Source: Clytia hemisphaerica (taxonomy: Eukaryota > Cnidaria > Hydrozoa > Leptothecata > Clytiidae). From it: a DNA stretch of 64,000 nucleotides. The position numbers and the translations under genes were made by a program. This document shows positions 1 to 11,313 of this stretch, one piece after another. The stretch's first letter is position 1, and each line of letters starts with the position of its first letter. The stretch lies in contig CACVBU010001138.1 of assembly GCA_902728285.1 (NCBI GenBank), forward strand, positions 558,001 through 622,000. Reading direction: 5' to 3'. Below the pieces are notes generated by a model. That model did not search any database and had not been told where the DNA came from. It was given only the letters and a program-made list of their open reading frames with translations.

Positions 1-95
1 ATATAGAAATTAAGGTTCTTCCATGCTGGCAAAGCCGAATAAACAAAAGAATTTCTTAAAATTTCCTTCAACGAGCCCAACAACAATATTGAAAG

Positions 96-448
96 CCCAG
101 GGGGGTATTTAGGCAAAAATGGATAGTGGATATGTGCGGACGGTAAGGGCCGGTTTTTTTACCTTTCAAAGTATCCCTAAGGGTCGGAGAAATCAGAAAG
201 TCTTAAATTAGTCTCTCTAAGGGTCGGAAAATTCAGGATTTTTCGGAAATCTTTTGATTTCCAGAGAAAAAAATTGTAATAACGTCTCTCTAAGGGTATG
301 ACCTTTTTCAAAAATTGAAAACAAAATTCCAAAAAGTCACTCTAAGGGTCACCTTTTCATCAAAAATCAGTCTCTCTAGGGGTCGGTTTTCGGAGGTCCC
401 GTCCGCATATACCCCTCATTCGCCAACCCTAGTACCCCTCCCCCCGGG
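96..448. mobile_element. hAT-like MITE with G/C-run ends and exact 8-bp TSD
   Basis: A 353-bp element begins CCCAGGGGGG and ends CCCCCCGGG. It is flanked by an exact 8-bp direct repeat, ATTGAAAG, at 88-95 and 449-456. The inner part of the terminal repeat reads GTGCGGACGG on the left and CCGTCCGCAT on the right. The interior has about five imperfect repeats with the core TCTCTAAGGGTCGG separated by T-rich spacers. An 8-bp duplication is typical of the hAT superfamily. There is no coding capacity. It lies upstream of, or in the first intron of, the peptidase gene. A second copy of the family is at 28055-28310. Confidence 0.75.
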
Positions 449-831
449 ATTGAAAGCTTGAATTGTCTATCGAATGGCAACTTATGCTATTTTAATAAAT
501 TTTGGGGACTGGAAATTCTGAAAATTGGTTCACTATCATTTTCAGCCTATCATATATGGAAAGGAATAGTAATGTATATTGCCAAGCCAAGTTTCATGCA
601 TTTTGTTTGGCATTATGTCTTTCACCTGCCATAATGTTTATTTGGGACCTATAGATATCTGACATGCTGATAAGATGCTGAAAACGGCTTTCCGATGAGC
701 TCAAATTTAATTTCATTTAGATTTGCCAAAGACAAGATAATGCACTTATTTTACAAACATTATCTTTTTGTTTTACCAAATAATATCGTAATCTTCCTAA
801 TTTCCTAACTTCCTATCCTAATTTTCTTCAG

Positions 832-3800
832 GTAAAATTTATTGGGATGAATTACGCCCGACAGAGGGTGGCATGACAACTATTTTTAGCAAAAATGTCA
901 CTGACTCTACTGATGGAACCCCTGAAAGATGGACACCACAAGGCGGCTGCGACGTTTATGACATGGTCCATGAGTATGGTGGTGCCGCCTATATGGTGAA
1001 CAATGACGTCATCTATTTCTCCAACCTTGTTGTGAGTGGATTTTTTCTGACATGCATGTAAACCCCCTGTGCCGTTCATACTGGATCAACGGCGGTGATG
1101 TTAATTTTCACAAGACCTTTTTTCCACAGGATACTTTAGGCGCAAGCTTGTGCACAGAAACGCACTTGTGTACAAATTTGACTCGAAAGACTGTTAGATT
1201 TTAGATTTTAGATTATATTTTGCGATACCCTCACTATTTTTTTCTACTGATAGCAATGGTCAAACGCAAACGTTCTTCAGGACACCCTGTAATTAGAGAA
1301 CAGTGCTTGAATGAGTTTTTTTCGCATTTTTGTTTCTTTTACGTCTTTTAATCGTTGATATGTTGTTTTGGTTTTCAGGACAATTGTATTTACACAGTCA
1401 GTAAACATGACCGTGTTCCCAAACGATTGACCCAACTTTCCGAAACGGAGAATCCGGGCAACAAATCACCTTACCGTTATGCTGATATGGATTTCAGCCG
1501 GGCAGATAATTTCTTCTTTTGTGTCCGTGAAGACCACTATAGTGCGACTGTCGAAAAAGATGGCCAATGTAGAAATACATTGGTTGCAATCAATACCAAC
1601 ACAGCACAACAAACTATTTTCGTAAGTAAAACTTTTTCAGATCTTCAAATTTCAATAAATTTGTTAGACTGAGCCGTTTATGTACTATAGTAAAGATTGT
1701 TGTTATACAATAACCGTAACGGGATGATATCAGTTTGTATAATTTGTCTCTTCCATCTTTTCTGCTTAAAGTAGGGGGCCAAGTCTCAGGTCCCGTGGCA
1801 ACTTTTATAGGACTAAACGAAACCTGTTCCATTTCAAAATTAAGTATATAAATAGAACTCAAAACACAGTAGAGCTGTCTGAAGTAGTTGTGTAGCATGC
1901 TAAACTATCAATTTGTTTAACTCCTCCAACCACCAACATAAAAGTTCAATCCCACCTTTATAGCTTACATCAATCTGATTTTTTACAGGCTACTGGAAAT
2001 GACTTCTATTCAACACCACGCGTTAGCCCGGATGGCAAGAAAGTAGCCTATATTACCTGGGTTCATAATAATATGGTAAGTTGTGTTTTGAATCAGTAAC
2101 ACGGTGCTTTATGATCGATATTGAAAATTTCTAAAATTTTACTTCCTCTTGTTAGTGAAAATTGTTGCTAATTTCCCGCTTCATTACTTGCTTTTCCCAC
2201 CCTAGCATTTTTCTATCAATAGTAGTGATACCTTATCGGGGAAAAAATTTTTTTTTAGTCGGGTTTTTTTTTCGTCAGGAAAAATTTCGTCACTTTCCCC
2301 CGACCAAAATTTCAAATTCGTCCCTTTTCCCCGACGAAATTTACAATTTAGTCACTTTCATCCAACTAAATTCTCCAAATGAAATGGTTTCCTTCACTAG
2401 CTCGAAAACAGATCTTATAATTCTACGTTTAAAACACTAATTGCGGTCAATAAAGGTGTAAAAAATTTAGATTCTAATATTGGTTGGGGTTTAAAAAATT
2501 GGGTAAAAGTTTTGGTCGGGTGATAAAATATCGGAGAAAAAATTCGTCGGGGAAAAATTTCGTCTACCCCTCAAAATTTTCGTCACTTTCCCCCGACACT
2601 TTTTCCCCCGATAAGGCAGTTGATACTAATGAGAACTTTACCCTATTTCAGCCATGGGACGAAACGCAACTGTACATCGGACATTTCCACACCAATGGTG
2701 AAAAGATCCATGTAGGAGAACACAAAAAGGTATGGACAGTCACTCCTGCAACGTGTGGATTTAGCTCACATGGCTAAATAAAACGGAATTAGTTTCAAAG
2801 TTCTAAAGCCTTTCGATTCTTCAAGAACTATTAAAACACAACGTTCTTATGGCATCCATCCCACCTTTTAGCTGAAGGAGCAAATACTGTAGGCCATGTG
2901 AACAGCCTCTTAAAAACCTGAAATCATTATGTAATGACTTTTCTCAGATTGCTGGTGAAGAAAATCTCAATCTGATGGAACCACGATGGACAGCTGATGG
3001 TAAACTCTTAGTTGTTGCCGACAAAGATGGCTGGTGGAATTTATACGAAGTTCAACATCTGCATTCAGATACACCAACATTGAAATGTGTCCATCAAGAC
3101 AAAGCACAAGAGCTTGGCTCACCATGCTGGCATCTTGGATATCGATCATATTATCCGAACCCAAAGAATGCTGATCAAGTAGCCGTCCTATATGGAGGGG
3201 TAGGAATCTTTCGAGTTTTCTTAACCAATGTACAGCCGAAAGATGGAGTTGGATCTCCATGTATATGAAATTCAAAGCTACTAATTTCCTACATAATTTG
3301 TGCAACCCCCATGATATTTTCACAAATGCTGGATTAGGAAGTAATCATTACCTCAAAAATTTGGAAATGTAAAACGTGTATATTTAAGAAAGTGTTTGAT
3401 TTAATCAAAATTTTAAGACTTCTATTTTTCTTGCTTGTGAAAAGCTGAAAGATTTGCTTCCAGCCTTTAGTTATAACTCAACATATTTCTCAGTACGAAT
3501 TGAATTCTTTTAAATTTCACATCGCTTTAGAAACCTGCATTATTAAGCATCTCCAGTGGTTCATACAAAGAATATACACTTGGTGTCAGTGAGCATGCGT
3601 CGTACTGTATTTTCTCACCTGATGGTGCATATCTCTTCTTGCAAGTTGTCAGCCCAATGAAACCTTCCAAAATCGTACGAATCAACGTGACTACAGGACA
3701 AATTGATGATTTTTATTACTCTGGTAAAAACATCGTTGAAGAACCATTTTTATCAGTGCCGGTCAAAAAATGTTTCGACACGCCCACAAAAGGATCACCT

Positions 3801-6800
3801 GGAAAAGCTTACGGTTACTACTACCCACCTAAGGTATGAAGTTTTTATCGACCGCCGGAGGCGGTTTCTTTCATAGTGGTACGCTAATCTCGTTTTGCCT
3901 TGGCTCACTACTTTGTCTACCATTTACTTTCGGTTTTTTTAACTAGATTACCCAGGTGTTTCTCTTTTTTTTCCCTGAATGTCTTTTATTCGGAATTGAA
4001 TAATCGAGACATGAAAAATGACTATATTGTAATCTGTTTTCAATGAATAATCTAAATCGCGGCGGTGTAATGAAAAAATTAGAAAACGAAAGTACTTGAT
4101 ACGGTGGACGAACTCACTAAAACCAATGTACAAATTACACGCTTGTGTAACCACGGACGATTTTCGCAGGTTTTCTTTGCATTACGTCATATATCTTTGT
4201 TTCTTTCCCTTCACAGTTTTGTTTTTCTTATAAACATATACTTTATAAGAATCAAATCAATAACTCTTGATAGACAGTGACATACCTTTCGGCAATTAGT
4301 TCTTGCAAAGTAAACAAAGGACGGCGCACAATATGAGCATATTCATTTTTCTTATAAGAATTTACTTTATAAGAATCAAATCAATAACTCTTGATAGACG
4401 GTGATATACCTTTCGGTAATTAGTTCTTACAAAGTAAACAAGGCTTGGCGTACAATACGAGCATATTTATTTTTCTTATAAGCATTTACTTTATAAGAAT
4501 GAAAAATAATAACTCTTGATAGACGGTGATATACCATTCGGTAATTAGTTCTTACAAAGTAAACAAGGGATGGCGCATAATATGAGCATATTCATTTTTC
4601 TTATAAGCATTTAGTTTATAAGAATCAAATCAATAACTCTCGATAGACGGTGATATACCTTTCGGTAATTAGTTCTCACAAAGTAAATAAGGGTTGGCGT
4701 ACAAATGAGCATATTTATTTTTCTTATAAGCATTTACTTTATAAGAATGAAAAATAATAACTCTTGATAGACAGTGATATACCTTTCGGTAATTAGTTCT
4801 TACAAAGTAAACAAGGGATGGCGCACAATATGACCATATTCATTTTTCTTATAAGCATTTAGTTTATAAGAATCAAATCAATAACTCTCGATAGACGGTG
4901 ATATACCTTTCGGTAATAAGTTCTTACAAAGTAAACAAGGCTTGGCGTACAATATGAGCATATTTATTTTTCTTATAAGCATTTACTTTATAAGAATCAA
5001 ATTAATAACTCTCGATAGACGGTGATATATCTTTCGGTATTTAGTTCTTACAAAGTAAACAAGGGACGGTGCACAATATGAGCATATTCACTTTTCTTAT
5101 AAGCATTTATTTTATAAGAATCAAATCAATAACTCTTGATAGACGGTGGTATACCTTTCGGTAATTAGTTCTTACAAAGTAAACAAGGGATGGCGCACAA
5201 TATAAGCATATTCATTTTTCTTATAAGCATTTAATTTATAAGAATGAAAAATAATAACTCTCGATAGACGGTGATATACCTTTCGGTAAACAAAGGATGG
5301 CGTGCAATATGAGTATATTATTTTTTATAAGCATATACTGTATAATACAATCATGGTCGAAATAGAATGAGAATTCCGGTTATTTTAACGTTTTTCAAGA
5401 TTTAAAGTTCTGGCAAGAAAGTCGATTTTGGGCTATCTCTTTAACTTAATCGAATATTTCAATTTGGGAGGGGTTGGCAGACTTCCAGGCTATATTCTGA
5501 GCCTTATTGGACTATTTTTGAACTTTTGGATCCTGAGATCCTAAGGTCCTAACTCAGAGTTAAAACTCTACCCTTCAAACCTGCTTTAGAGCACTTACAA
5601 ATCGATTGTGGTTTCAAAACACCCCGGTGGATTTCCCTTTTTTCTCAAATATTATGACCATGATTGTAGTTCTTAAAAATTAAACAACAATTGTTCTTAA
5701 ATTGGTCCTATATTTTTAGCAATTTTAAGCCTCGTTGTTCTTGTAAAATTGTTTCATCAAGGCTCAATGTAAAGTAGATTTCAGATTAGCTTCAATCTCT
5801 ATTTCTTGTTTTCCCATGCAGTTCAAATTCTAGGCGAAATTTTCGACTTAAAGTCGTCTTGTTGATATTTTTATGGTAGAGCAAAGAGATAGAAAATGTT
5901 TTCTATCTCTTTGGGTGGAGAAAGGAGGTGGGCCTCTATGCTGAAAAAAATAAAATAAACAAAAACAATGTCGTAAAATTTATCGCATGGAAGAGAGAAA
6001 AATAATTTTTTCTTTTGTTTAAAAATGCTGCGTAAGCAAGTAGTAGAAGATTCGTTGAATGATAGCCTTTAATTTAATTCACTGACAATGCATGATGAAT
6101 TGTGAAAACAGTGTTGCACTTCTTCTTGCTACATAAGGCGCACATGTACTGATGTTTTAAATAATATTAGTTACACGGTTGTCAAGGATCCTGAATATCC
6201 CGTATCCCACCTCGAGAGTAGACGACCGTGCAACGGATTTATCCAGTTGAAATCCTTTGCATCTTTTCTAAAAGCACGAAAAATTTTCAGAACTATCCAT
6301 TATGTAGATACTTACATCAAAAAGCTACAAAGTAAATCAAACAGTGAAAGTGGGATCCGTGAAAGTGTTCGATTTCAACTTCATGTCTTTTCAAAACAAA
6401 ACATTCGAATCTTGATCAAAGCATTCGAAAGCACATTCATCAATATGCAATGTCTTCTTTTTTTCTCAATCGAACGTGAGAAAGACAGATACGGTATATA
6501 TATCCCACCTCCACGTGATGTCTTTTGACCAATGAAATCGTTAGAATCTTACTGATGCGGGATAAAACGATTTTGTTTCACATATCTTAGAATGGGAATT
6601 TCAAAGCACCCGACGGTAGTTTACCACCAGTTTTGTTGAAGGTTCATGGAGGTCCTACATCTGCAGCAAGTCTTGCCATGGACTTACAGAAACAATACTT
6701 CACATCTCGTGGGATCGCCATCTTTGACATGGATTACAGAGGAAGCACTGGTTACGGAACCGCTTATCGAAATTTACTGAAATTGAAGTAAGTCAAATTT

Positions 6801-9649
6801 TTTTTTACTTTTGAGTATCTTCAGAACCCTTTAATTTTACAGTATTTGTCAATACGGAAATACGGACTGTCGAATCTTTTGGAAAATAATTTGTGAATAC
6901 ACACCTATAAAATTTATGTTCATAGCTGTGTGAAAGGGTTCCCGGTTCGAGGTTGTGAGGTCCAAACAAGTATCTACCTCGTTAGACTCTGACATTTAAA
7001 GTCCATTTCATTGGCGTTAGCGTTATTTTGGTTATTTATGTATATCATCATTGCATTCATGGCTGTTAGTCAATCAATCTTCAACTTTTTCTATTTCTAG
7101 ATGGGGTGTGTACGACATCGAAGATTGTCTTGCGGGTGCTCTGTACTTGGTTTCAGAAGGTCTGGTTGATGTGGACAAACTCTTAATTAGCGGTGGTTCA
7201 TCCGGAGGCTACACCACACTGGCTTGTTTAACATTCGATACAAACAAACCACGTGTTTTCGCCGCTGGAACTTCCTACTATGGTATCTGTGATTTGAGCG
7301 CTTTAGCTGAACATACTCATAAATTTGAAAGTCATTACCCAGACACAATGATTGCAGAGTACCCAAAACAAGCTGATATTTATAAAGCACGTTCGCCACT
7401 CTTCCATACCGAGCAGTTTAAAAATCCTTGCTGCTTCTTTCAGGGACTTCTGGATAAGGTTAGTAAAGACACTATCCCACAGAAATTTTCCATGTTAAAA
7501 TATCCAGTGATTCTGGTGGGTAGTGATTGAGTGCATTTTTAACATTAAATTTCCCATAGGGCTGAAATGAAAGTTGATTTCCAAGTGACATTGATATGTC
7601 AGGGTATTTTTCCACTGGGTAAGAAATTTTGGCAAATTTTTCCAATGGCATGACACGAGAGTGTATAAAGTAGCCTCCACTCATATTACCGCTGAATCAT
7701 TGAATCGTCGAAAGAGGTTTGATCTACACCAGTGCTTTTTTAAGTATCGCGGGAATCAAATTAGTTATCTACCCCTAACCTTTGAAAAATGTCAACAATG
7801 TGTCGCAATTATTAATGACTTAAAACATATGCTTCTCCGGTCATGTAGCATGTTATCTGTTGTTTAAGGTCGTACCACCCGCACAATCACAAACAATGTA
7901 CACAACACTCAAAGATCAAGGAACAACATGCGCTTATGTCACTTTCGATGGTATGTTATTTGATTCATCAATCCTCTTTGCAACCTCCTAGGCTTAAAAC
8001 ATTTAAAACTCTTTCTAATAGGATATTCTGATCAATGAGATAAAGCGGAAGGTTAGCAGGACATCTTATCTAAGTTGCGGAATCTGCATGGTTTTCATAC
8101 AATTGCATAAGAGATTGAAAGTAACATTTTGATACAATGTTTCACACAAGAACGAAGTAGAAAGCGTTATATGACGATAACCCTTCTTTGCCTTTTCTTG
8201 TTTTAGATGAAGGACATGGTTTCAAGAAAGCTGAAAACAAGAAGAAAGCCCTAGACGGAGAATTTTATTTCTATTCGAAAATGCTTGGATTCGAAGCAGC
8301 TGATCCTGATATTGAGGTAGAAAAATTTCAAAATTATGTTTTCCAAAAATCGAAAAATAATTATTAATCATTTTTAGACGTTTTTAGTAGCTTTTCGTGC
8401 GTTAAGGTATGTGTACACCTTTTTTCCGATTTTTTGTCGAAAAACATTTTTTCAGTCAAAGTGGAAGAAAAGTTACTGGATTTCATTTTGGTAAAATTGT
8501 GATCTTAAAATCTTTTTTTGATCCAGAGTTATTAACCATTTAAATTTCAAAACAAAGTTCGTCTTATGATGGATTATTTACTCAAATAATTGTCTCTTTC
8601 GGAAACAACAAAGACAAAAGAGAATTCAGCTGATGTTTATTCTCACCTCTATTGAATAATAATTTTGGACACATTTCACTGATTACTCAAATAAACAGCA
8701 ATCATCTCGTTAAAAATTTCAAATTGATGTAGAAAAAAACGAAATTTTACCACACCATACTACTTTTAACGAAGTTAAAGTCACCCATAGCATTTAGATA
8801 TCGACTTCATTCTTTTTTTATGAGATTCCCAAAATTTCAAACTTAAAAAGTGTCTTAGGATTTTATTTCTAACCGAGTTGTTTTTCCTCAATTTACAGAT
8901 AACTGAAAAAATCACATTTAAATTTACTTTTTCATCGATATTTTTACAGAATTTAGGATTTAAAGAGTTAAAGTCAATTCCAAAAAAAATCCCAAGACAC
9001 TTTTTTAGTTCAATCTATTGTGAACATAGTATCGAAATTATTTTTTCAAAATTCAAAAGGTATGGGTGACTTTAACTTCTTTGAAGTAGGTAAGGTTAAA
9101 ATTCTTAAGATTTTAATTATATCCTGCCCAGTTTTTTAAATTCAGCTGAAACTTTTACCATTAGAAAGAGAATATTATTAGCTTTCAGAAAATATATACT
9201 TTTGGCATATAAAAATTTGTTGTTCTAAAGATATGATCAATTAAAGAGAATGTGTCAAGAAAGGTGAACACATACCTTAAATTCTGATGAGGGTCAATGT
9301 TAACACTTTTTAAGTCCTCATTTTCTGTTAGGACATTTATCTCAACTTTAATAAGTTTAGTAATTTATTGATTTAAGGCTTGAATCAACAGTTCTTTTAG
9401 CCGTTTTAGGTTAAACAGAATCATCAAATCGAGTTTCTTGTCTTCTCCCTTTTAAAGTTATGGAAAAGAAGGCAGATTTACTATTCTTAAATCACCTTTT
9501 CTTCTTGGGATGTATAATTTATAATTTTTCTTTCTTTATGTTCAACATTTTCTTTATACAACTACATATTCTACTTTCTTCATCAGATTCCAATCGCCAA
9601 TTTACCAGAGAAACAAAACCCTAAAAAGCGACACAGGAAAAACAAATAG
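832..9649 (+). CDS. Prolyl oligopeptidase family serine peptidase (S9C-like), 5' partial
   Basis: Eleven exons: 832-1031, 1379-1621, 1989-2075, 2652-2729, 2948-3199, 3531-3833, 6591-6787, 7101-7458, 7869-7950, 8207-8316 and 9587-9649 (stop TAG 9647-9649). All have AG/GT borders and compatible phases, giving about 656 residues, close to full family length. The N-terminal exons code for a beta-propeller ([16 protein letters not shown], repeated SPDG motifs). The C-terminal exons code for an alpha/beta hydrolase: HGGPTS oxyanion region, nucleophile in GGSSGG (TCA 7198-7200), Asp in GLLDKV (GAT 7453-7455) and His in DEGHGF (CAT 8215-8217). The triad is intact, so an active peptidase releasing or trimming short peptides, probably cytosolic, is expected. 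It resembles the acylaminoacyl-peptidase/DPF-6/YuxL branch; the exact substrate is unknown. The start codon and first residues lie left of 832 or were not recognised. Introns contain a MITE (2231-2615) and a satellite array (4220-5345). Confidence 0.93.
2231..2615. mobile_element. TIR MITE in intron 3 of the peptidase gene
   Basis: The ends are inverted: CCTTATCGGGG at the left and CCCCCGATAAGG at the right. The interior repeats TTCGTC and TTTCCCCCGAC motifs in direct order near both ends. I see no clean target duplication. It follows the same plan as the other G/C-run elements of the window but has a different terminal sequence, so it is a separate family. The long open frame across it is repeat translation. 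Confidence 0.6.
3848..5345. mobile_element. Helitron-like element, 5' end and satellite body, 3' end not found
   Basis: It starts TCGACCGCC after an A, with the hairpin ACCGCC-gga-GGCGGT at the very end, just as the intact Helitron at 13984 starts (TCGACCGCC, hairpin GACCGCC/GGCGGTC). About 370 bp further in begins the same ~122-bp tandem repeat. No terminal hairpin plus CTRR was found to the right. The TA-flanked element at 5348 begins where the array stops, so the 3' part may have been lost or replaced. It lies in intron 6 of the peptidase gene. Confidence 0.5.
4220..5345. repeat. Satellite array, ~122-bp unit, about nine copies
   Basis: Each unit contains ACTCTTGATAGACGGTGATA, then CCTTTCGGTAATTAGTTCTT, CAAAGTAAACAAGG and GAGCATATT, followed by a short inverted stretch CTTATAAG...TTTATAAG. 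Units recur every 122-124 bp from about 4264 to 5260 and are roughly 90 percent alike by eye. The last unit is shortened. The same unit, slightly diverged, makes the array at 14215-15255. Confidence 0.9.
5348..5666. mobile_element. TA-flanked inverted-repeat element
   Basis: The ends are CAATCATGGTC and GACCATGATTG, each flanked by TA, as expected for Tc1/mariner-type insertion. The interior (for example GATTTTGGGCTATCTCTTTA and GAACTTTTGGATCCT) reappears with about 90 percent similarity at 21013-21346. No coding capacity. Confidence 0.65.
5667..6590. other. Rest of intron 6 of the peptidase gene
   Basis: AT-rich. The only clear structure is a perfect 15-bp stem hairpin near 5880-5912 (CAAAGAGATAGAAAA, two-base loop, complement). 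No exon was recognised. An open frame at 6247-6528 has no recognisable similarity. Confidence 0.5.
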
Positions 9650-9826
9650 AGACCCATAGCCAAGGTCCCTATCACTTCCAAAGTGATAAACACAACAAAA
9701 AACGATGAAGAATATGTCACACCTTGTGCAAAGACCAATTTTTGGACCCAGACATTTCCATTTACTCTTCTGTAGCAATTATACCAAATTAGTTTTGTAA
9801 TTATTTTCAGTTGCACTTGAGTTTTT

Positions 9827-9832
9827 AATAAA
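9827..9832 (+). terminator. Poly(A) signal AATAAA for the peptidase gene
   Basis: AATAAA lies 178 bp after the stop codon at 9647-9649, a normal 3' UTR distance. There is no comparable signal closer to the stop. Confidence 0.5.
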
Positions 9833-10787
9833 TTTTAAATCAATAATATGAAAAATGAATTGATAGTTGTTTTTAATTTCGAAACCGAAAGTTGGATCCT
9901 AAAGCATGATCTAATCATAACTGATCTCCCAGGTTCAATTAAATCACATAGTGAGGGGGCCTGTATAAGCTAAAAATGTCAAAATGATAAGCCATTTGTG
10001 AAATCTCAACTCATTACTTTGATTGAATCTACAAAAGGAAAATAGAACGTATACCATGATTTTAAAAGAGACACAGGCCAAAGAATAACACCAACGACGT
10101 AAAAAGAGCTGATAATTGTTTTTCAGTAACCGTGAATGAAAGTAGCGTTAAATTTTATGATATCTTCTTAAGAGGATTAACAGTTATGGTAATTTAAACC
10201 TATTAAGTGACACTTATAGCGAATGGATTTTAGATTCTTTTTATAAAGACCTTTGGTATTTTCGAGAATTTCAAGAAATTTGAACTTTTTCTAAAGGGGT
10301 TTCGACTCTAAGAGAAGAAGGTGTGGTTACTTGTGGTTAGTCTTCAAATCTTTTGATAGCAATACTTAGGGATAATTGCGAGGTAATAAATAATAAATAC
10401 AAAGGATGAAATAAATGTTATATGAAAATAATATAAATATTTCTCTCGTTATGAAAACTAACTAAATTATGAGTTACCATATAATTATTTGAATAAGGCC
10501 TTTATTTTGTAGTTTTGCATTTTTGCACCATATTATAACATTCCATGGTTACAGCTTCTAGTATAATGCTCCTACTCCCAGGGTGATTCCAGGGTGGAAT
10601 TCTATGTTTTGAAGAAGGACTCGTCTGTAGGAAATTCCATACCAAAGGTTGTTTGAGATTTCGAGACACATGAACCTAGAAAAGATTAAACAAATATTTG
10701 AATTTTAAATTCAGTCGATACAGTAAATTTGAATATTTACAAAGTTGGCTACCATTGTTCCAAAGGATTTATACTGGTAACTACTAT

Positions 10788-11045
10788 AGGCGCAGTAGTG
10801 TAGTGGTTATCAATTTTGACTTCCGTGCAGGAGGTCGGGATTCGATTCCCACTAGCTGCTGTGATTCACTTGGCAAGTGAATGTACCTTCGCCCGGGCCA
10901 ACCCACGCTATATCAGACAGAAACTTAAAAAGCCTGTCGGTGATTGTGTAAGATGAGAGTGCGCTGGCCTTGCTCCCTAGTGGTTCACGCTGGATTAACG
11001 CACTTGATTCAAGAAATGTGTGTCAGTGTCTCGCAAATTGGCAGG
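10788..11045 (+). mobile_element. tRNA-derived SINE
   Basis: The head has a Pol III A box-like stretch (GTGTAGTGGTTATCA, about 10797-10811) and a near-perfect B box (GGGATTCGATTCCC, 10837-10850) at tRNA spacing. The acceptor and anticodon stems do not fold well, so it is not a tRNA gene. A unique body of about 170 bp follows, ending near the palindrome CTTGATTCAAG. It lies between the two convergent genes. Confidence 0.6.
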
Positions 11046-11313
11046 CAGTATAAACAACAGCTTAAGGCGGTCTTAGTTGATTACTGTCATAAATGTTAAT
11101 TTTGAAGAAGATATACAATCAGTGAAAAAATATGTGGCAATTTTTTGGCAAAAAAATATGTGGCAAAAAAATATGTGGCAAAATCCCTTCCCCTTAATAT
11201 CAGTGTTGATGTGAGCTTTCTCTGAGCATGGTTGCAGTCTTTCCAACCATCAGCATTGATACTAGGGGGGGGGAGGGAATTCTTGCCATAATATTTAGTC
11301 ACAGATTGTAGTT
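11046..11313. other. Intergenic DNA downstream of both convergent genes
   Basis: Contains a small direct repeat ATATGTGGCAAAAAA (three copies near 11129-11180) and a G run near 11267. No gene seen. Confidence 0.5.

Noticed and set aside
4220..5345. CRISPR-like array
   Set aside because: Units are contiguous ~122-bp tandem repeats without unique spacers, and the DNA is from an animal genome; the same applies to 14215-15255 and 13100-13545.
9583..9816. 77-residue minus-strand frame with membrane-like character
   Set aside because: It is antisense to the last peptidase exon (9587-9649) and its 3' UTR, and has no splice or family support.
10070..10125. Possible last transporter exon (minus) reading ALFTSLVLFFGLCLF then stop
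   Set aside because: The phase would fit the donor at 11366, but the acceptor has a weak pyrimidine tract, and SLC7 light chains end in a polar tail after TM12, not in another hydrophobic helix.
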